The notes under the pieces are model-generated. The model did no database searches and had not been told where the DNA came from. It saw only the letters and a list, made by a program, of their open reading frames with translations. The translations under genes were made by a program, and so were the position numbers. A stretch of DNA of 8,961 nucleotides from Candidatus Gottesmanbacteria bacterium (GTDB taxonomy: Bacteria; Patescibacteriota; Microgenomatia; 2-02-FULL-39-11): the NCBI GenBank assembly GCA_016204905.1, contig JACQJU010000134.1:1-8961 (forward strand), written 5' to 3'. This document shows positions 6,536-8,961 of this stretch, one piece after another (the stretch's first letter is position 1; every line of letters starts with the position of its first letter).

Positions 6536-7497
6536 ATAGAATTACACTCAATGATTTCGTAAAAGCCAATAACGCCGATCTTGGAGCGCCTTTTCAACAA
6601 TTACTCCTTGTCATCGAAAAAACTGCCAAAATAATAAATGATAAACTTTCCCGCAATGGCCTCATAGAAGAACAGGGAAGTTCTGGTGACACCAATGTCT
6701 ATGGTGAAGACGTCCAAAAGCTGGATGAGTATGCCAACAAAGTCTTTACCGATGCACTTCTTGCTTGTCCCGCCGTTGCCGGAGTAGGATCTGAAGAATT
6801 GGCTGAGCCCAAAATTTCTGGACATGATGGATTATATCTCATCACTCACGATCCCCTCGATGGTTCATCTAATATCGACACCAATCTTCCCATCGGGACC
6901 ATTTTTGGCGTCTATCCGCAAAATACTTCTGTCTTACAAAAAGGCAATACGCTGTTTGCCTCTGGCTATATTCTCTATGGTCCAAGTATGATGTTAGTCT
7001 ATGCGACGACAGCAGGTAAGGTCAATGGCTTTACCTACGATTTCCAGACCAATGAGTTTATACTCAGTCATCCAGATATCAAGATCGGTGAGAAAAAAAT
7101 TTATTCTATAAATGAAGGCAACTGGGAATTATTCTCTGAATCCGATAAAAATTATCTTACCGCTATTAAAAAGGAGGGCGGATATTCACTTCGCTACGTC
7201 GGTTCCATGGTCGCCGATATTCATCGTACGTTATTAAAAGGCGGCATATTTCTTTATCCTGCCGATAGTAAACACCCAGAAGGTAAGCTTCGTTTACTTT
7301 ACGAAGTCGCCCCATTAAGTTTCCTCATCATCCAAGCAGGTGGAGATGGAGTAAGTAGGGGAGTTAACCCGCTGGATATTATGCCCTCTAAACACGACCA
7401 ACGCGTCCCGATAGCTTTAGGCAGTAAGGTTGAAATTGAAAAATATTCTTCTTTCCAAAAATCCAATCCTATCTTGGACACCTTTAAAGTGATCTAG
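6532..7497 (+). CDS. fbp: Class I fructose-1,6-bisphosphatase
   Basis: It hydrolyses fructose-1,6-bisphosphate to fructose-6-phosphate and phosphate, the committed gluconeogenic step, with Mg2+. The 321 residues fit the class I family (about 330). Motifs are VYGEDVQKLDEYAN (56-69), GSEELAEP with Glu88/Glu89, the metal site DPLDGSSNID (Asp107, Asp110), GTIFGVY, GYILYGPSMMLVY, YSINEGNW (191-198), RYVGSMVADIHRTLLKGGIFLYP (substrate loop, from 221) and KLRLLYE with metal-ligand Glu258. The start ATGA overlaps the aldolase stop; there is no separate ribosome binding site, so translation is coupled. It is the last gene of the plus-strand block. Having separate aldolase and phosphatase proteins contrasts with the bifunctional FBPA/P of many archaea. 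The TAG stop is followed by 121 nt without a clear terminator. Confidence 0.97.
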   Translation: MNRITLNDFVKANNADLGAPFQQLLLVIEKTAKIINDKLSRNGLIEEQGSSGDTNVYGEDVQKLDEYANKVFTDALLACPAVAGVGSEELAEPKISGHDGLYLITHDPLDGSSNIDTNLPIGTIFGVYPQNTSVLQKGNTLFASGYILYGPSMMLVYATTAGKVNGFTYDFQTNEFILSHPDIKIGEKKIYSINEGNWELFSESDKNYLTAIKKEGGYSLRYVGSMVADIHRTLLKGGIFLYPADSKHPEGKLRLLYEVAPLSFLIIQAGGDGVSRGVNPLDIMPSKHDQRVPIALGSKVEIEKYSSFQKSNPILDTFKVI

Positions 7498-7618
7498 CTT
7501 GGCACATTGTCTTTAATGCATTTAATATAATTAACACTCCAGATTCGATACACAAGTACACATCGGGTGTGAACTTACCTTGGCATTGTTTGGATAAATC
7601 TCTCAATTAGGGCGTTTT
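7498..7618. other. Convergent intergenic region between fbp and the minus-strand hypothetical gene
   Basis: No gene is seen here. The region holds one short palindrome (7556-7574) and a partial direct repeat on either side of it, CTTGGCACATTGT (7498-7510) and CTTGGCATTGT (7579-7589). Neither strand shows a GC-rich stem followed by a T-run, so the transcripts that converge here have no recognisable intrinsic terminator. Confidence 0.6.
7556..7574. repeat. Short CG-centred palindrome, related to the 8126-8205 cluster
   Basis: GTACACATCGGGTGTGAAC is an imperfect dyad: CACA/TGTG arms around a TCGGG centre, flanked by GT/AC pairs with one mismatch. Its core (CACATCGGGTGTG) resembles CACACCCGGTGTG at 8168-8180 and CACATCGGGATGTG at 8192-8205, so it looks like a dispersed copy of the same small repeat. 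Confidence 0.5.
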
Positions 7619-8053
7619 CTATTGGGATGTGGGGGTGACTCTGAATTTTGGCGCGACTGCTGGTTCAAAAATAATACCTACTCCTTTCGATTCTGGCCTT
7701 ATGTATGCGGTTGAAGAAGCTGGACCCGTCTCCTCTAATCTATCTTGATTTGGAGGTGTGTCACGTTGTATTTCAGGTGGCATGTTTCTTACTTGAATTG
7801 TAAATCCAGATTCAGAAGGCCTAAAAGTTTTCATTTGAGTAGGGTCGGGACTACCTCGACCATCGTTTACGATAGCATGTAGATTTGGACGAGCCGAAGA
7901 TTCTTTCACCACCATATCTCCTCCATCTTTTCTACCAATAAAAGTGATTTCAGGGTCTACTTTTCTGGTATTTCCCTTTTTAACAACGTAACTTGTGTTT
8001 CCTTCTGATACTTTTATATCTTCTAGAAATGGAACTTTCCAATGTGTTTCCAT
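7619..8053 (-). CDS. Hypothetical protein, 144 residues, unrecognised
   Basis: The family is not recognised. The 144-residue product starts METHWKVPFLEDIK and ends FRVTPTSQ. It has no signal peptide, no hydrophobic segment long enough for a membrane helix and no cysteine. The first ~50 residues have alternating hydrophobic/charged stretches that suggest beta strands (SYVVKKG, ITFIGRKDGGDMVVKE). The middle and end are rich in Pro, Glu, Ser and Thr (RNMPPEIQRDTPPNQDRLEETGP) and look flexible, followed by a last hydrophobic patch GVGIIFEPAVAPKF (124-137). It is supported as a gene by the near-consensus promoter immediately upstream, which places transcription start about 4 nt before ATG 8053. 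It lies 135 nt downstream of rsmI on the same strand. A conserved protein of the lineage or a decaying gene both remain possible. Confidence 0.65.
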   Translation of the reverse strand: METHWKVPFLEDIKVSEGNTSYVVKKGNTRKVDPEITFIGRKDGGDMVVKESSARPNLHAIVNDGRGSPDPTQMKTFRPSESGFTIQVRNMPPEIQRDTPPNQDRLEETGPASSTAYIRPESKGVGIIFEPAVAPKFRVTPTSQ

Positions 8054-8063
8054 AATTCACTTT

Positions 8064-8092
8064 ATTATACCCTATAGCAATCAAATAGTCAA
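8064..8092 (-). promoter_or_regulatory. Near-consensus sigma70-type promoter, leaderless geometry
   Basis: On the minus strand, TTGACT (8092-8087) is followed after exactly 17 nt by TATAAT (8069-8064). The first matches the -35 consensus at 5 of 6 positions and the second is perfect. Exactly 10 nt separate the -10 box from the ATG at 8053, so transcription would start within about 4 nt of the start codon. No Shine-Dalgarno site is possible in such a leader. Confidence 0.8.
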
Positions 8093-8125
8093 GTTTCGTA
8101 GTGTAACAGAATTAGGGTAACAGTT

Positions 8126-8205
8126 GTGTACACCATCACACCCGGTGTACACCATCACTACACCATCACACCCGGTGTGATATTAGGTTCACACATCGGG
8201 ATGTG
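8126..8205. repeat. Cluster of short CG-centred palindromes and direct repeats
   Basis: The stretch between rsmI and the hypothetical gene is built from repeated units. TACACCATCACACCCGGTGT occurs twice (8129-8148, 8159-8178), and its first half TACACCATCAC a third time at 8148-8158. Dyads are GTGTACACC (8126-8134) with GGTGTACAC (8144-8152) around a 9-nt loop; the perfect GGTGTACACC (8144-8153); ATCACACC-c-GGTGTGAT (8165-8181); and CACATC-gg-GATGTG (8192-8205), which lies inside the end of rsmI. No T-run follows any stem on the minus strand, so ordinary termination of rsmI is not shown. The spacers are not unique, so it is not a CRISPR array. It may be a local expansion of a REP-like element. 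Confidence 0.75.
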
Positions 8206-8911
8206 AAGGAAAAAGTACAGTCAATTCACCTTTAAAATTTTTATTTAAAGCCTCGGATATCTTGCCCCGCCAGATTTCTTCGTATACTTTTGTCAATTCC
8301 CTGGCAATTACTATATCAATATCCCCAAAGACTTCTTTGATATCGCTTAAACTATCATGAAGTCTATGCGGTGTTTCGAAAAAAAGTATTGTAGGCTTAA
8401 AATACTTCGATGTATCGATATATCGATGTAAGTCAGTTAAAATCGCTCTGCGTTTAACTGGTTTTGGAGGTAAATATCCCAAAAATAATATTTGATTTGT
8501 TGGTAAACCCGATGAAACCAACGCCGCTACAAACGAGGTCGGACCTAGTATAGGGACCACTTGGATGCCTTTTTTAATGCACTCGCTTACTAATTTATAC
8601 CCTGGATCAGCAATGAGTGGTGTTCCAGCATCACTTACCAAGGCAACATTATTATTCTCTTCCAACAATTGTATTATTTCCGGAGTTTTAAATATCTCTA
8701 CCTCATCATAGTAGGAGACCAATTTTGGAACTTTTATACCAATTGTTCGAACAATTGAACTATATTTTTCTCGAATTGTTTTCAACAGCTGCCCTGTTTT
8801 CCTGGTATCTTCACAGGCGATATAATCAACAGCAAAAAGAGTCCTAATAGCCCGTATCGTGATATCTTCTAAATTTCCTATTGGAGTAGCTACAATATAA
8901 AGTATACCCAT
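8189..8911 (-). CDS. rsmI: 16S rRNA (cytidine(1402)-2'-O)-methyltransferase RsmI
   Basis: RsmI methylates the 2'-O of C1402 in the 16S rRNA decoding centre, using S-adenosylmethionine. The 240-residue protein has the tetrapyrrole-methylase-type fold: LYIVATPIGNLEDITIRAIRTL (4-25), ACEDTRKTGQLL, LVSYYDE, ALVSDAGTPLIADPGY (90-105), ILGPTSFVAALVSSGLP, FLGYLPPK, LFFETPHRL (177-184), IARELTKVYEEIWRG and GELTVLF. It is shorter than E. coli RsmI (286), lacking the C-terminal extension. The tail ends SHPDV and those codons are part of a palindromic repeat. Between QLLKTI and VPKLVSYYDE there are about ten residues more than typical RsmI (REKYSSIVRT), overlapping an 18-bp palindrome in the DNA. No Shine-Dalgarno site is seen; a TATAAT lies 10 nt before the ATG. 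Confidence 0.95.
   Translation of the reverse strand: MGILYIVATPIGNLEDITIRAIRTLFAVDYIACEDTRKTGQLLKTIREKYSSIVRTIGIKVPKLVSYYDEVEIFKTPEIIQLLEENNNVALVSDAGTPLIADPGYKLVSECIKKGIQVVPILGPTSFVAALVSSGLPTNQILFLGYLPPKPVKRRAILTDLHRYIDTSKYFKPTILFFETPHRLHDSLSDIKEVFGDIDIVIARELTKVYEEIWRGKISEALNKNFKGELTVLFPSHPDV
8740..8757. repeat. Perfect 18-bp palindrome inside rsmI
   Basis: CAATTGTTC followed directly by GAACAATTG makes a perfect dyad without a loop. It encodes residues 52-58 of RsmI, at the point where this protein is about ten residues longer than typical family members. It may be chance, or a remnant of a small inserted palindrome. Confidence 0.5.
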
Positions 8912-8921
8912 ATAAATAAGA

Positions 8922-8950
8922 ATTATAAATTATGAATTATAAAGTATAAA
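8922..8950 (-). promoter_or_regulatory. Probable rsmI promoter, leaderless geometry
   Basis: On the minus strand TATAAT (8927-8922) lies exactly 10 nt before the rsmI ATG (8911-8909). TTTATA (8950-8945) at 17-nt spacing is a weak -35 with 4 of 6 matches. The region is very AT-rich and other TATAAT-like strings are present, so the -10 assignment rests on the geometry shared with the hypothetical gene's promoter. Confidence 0.5.
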
Positions 8951-8961
8951 TGAATGAAAAA

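Noticed and set aside
6300..6539. Plus-strand open frame within the aldolase gene
   Set aside because: It is an out-of-frame shadow of the conserved phosphate-binding end of the aldolase.
6601..6825. Minus-strand open frame opposite fbp
   Set aside because: It is antisense to conserved FBPase sequence, with no promoter or ribosome binding site.
7299..7481. Short minus-strand open frame opposite the fbp 3' end
   Set aside because: It is a 60-residue shadow antisense to conserved FBPase residues, without start signals.
7498..7589. CTTGGCA-CATTGT / CTTGGCATTGT direct repeat as an insertion-site duplication
   Set aside because: The copies differ by a 2-nt gap, are about 80 nt apart and enclose no recognisable mobile gene; the evidence is too weak for a claim.
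8129..8178. CRISPR array
   Set aside because: The repeated units are directly adjacent or share sequence, there are no unique spacers, and the units are themselves palindromic; no cas gene is near.
8414..8427. 14-bp palindrome ATCGATA/TATCGAT in rsmI
   Set aside because: It is short, made of repeated ATCGAT, and encodes an ordinary linker (HRYIDTS), so chance is enough to explain it.

Overview
The window looks like a chromosomal segment of a small-genome bacterium, most probably a member of the Candidate Phyla Radiation (Patescibacteria). The reasons are AT-rich coding sequence, compact genes mostly without Shine-Dalgarno sites, a short RsmI, an archaeal-type class I aldolase beside otherwise bacterial genes, and a GC-rich palindrome inserted in frame in a gene. 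TGA is used as a stop (fbaB, rsmI), so there is no sign of the TGA-as-glycine code of Absconditabacteria/Gracilibacteria. The phylum is inferred from gene character, not from a marker phylogeny.

Layout. Positions 1-7497 are a head-to-tail plus-strand block of central carbon genes: the 3' end of PEP synthase (ppsA), enolase (eno), cofactor-independent phosphoglycerate mutase (gpmI), AMP-forming acetyl-CoA synthetase (acs), archaeal-type class I fructose-1,6-bisphosphate aldolase, and class I fructose-1,6-bisphosphatase (fbp). The aldolase has its own likely promoter and the only strong Shine-Dalgarno site, and overlaps fbp by 4 nt. Positions 7619-8911 are on the minus strand: rsmI (16S rRNA 2'-O-methyltransferase) and, downstream of it, an unrecognised 144-residue protein with a near-consensus promoter. 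The two blocks converge at 7498-7618.

How the genes work together. PpsA and Fbp are the irreversible gluconeogenic steps. Enolase, phosphoglycerate mutase and aldolase are reversible steps between them. With Acs the block suggests a route acetate -> acetyl-CoA -> pyruvate (by a pyruvate synthase not seen here) -> PEP -> 2-PG -> 3-PG, and later fructose-1,6-bisphosphate -> fructose-6-phosphate. Phosphoglycerate kinase, GAPDH and triose-phosphate isomerase are not in the window.

Most unusual points. (1) A roughly 93-bp, about 69% GC, multi-hairpin element sits in frame in the C-terminal domain of Acs and adds some 36-40 residues; an imperfect direct repeat spaced 108 nt (36 codons) flanks it. 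(2) GpmI has threonine where the family's phosphoserine nucleophile is expected. (3) A second family of short CG-centred palindromes clusters at 8126-8205 and supplies the last codons of rsmI, with a related copy at 7556-7574. (4) The two minus-strand genes each have a TATAAT exactly 10 nt before the ATG and no ribosome binding site, which points to leaderless transcripts.
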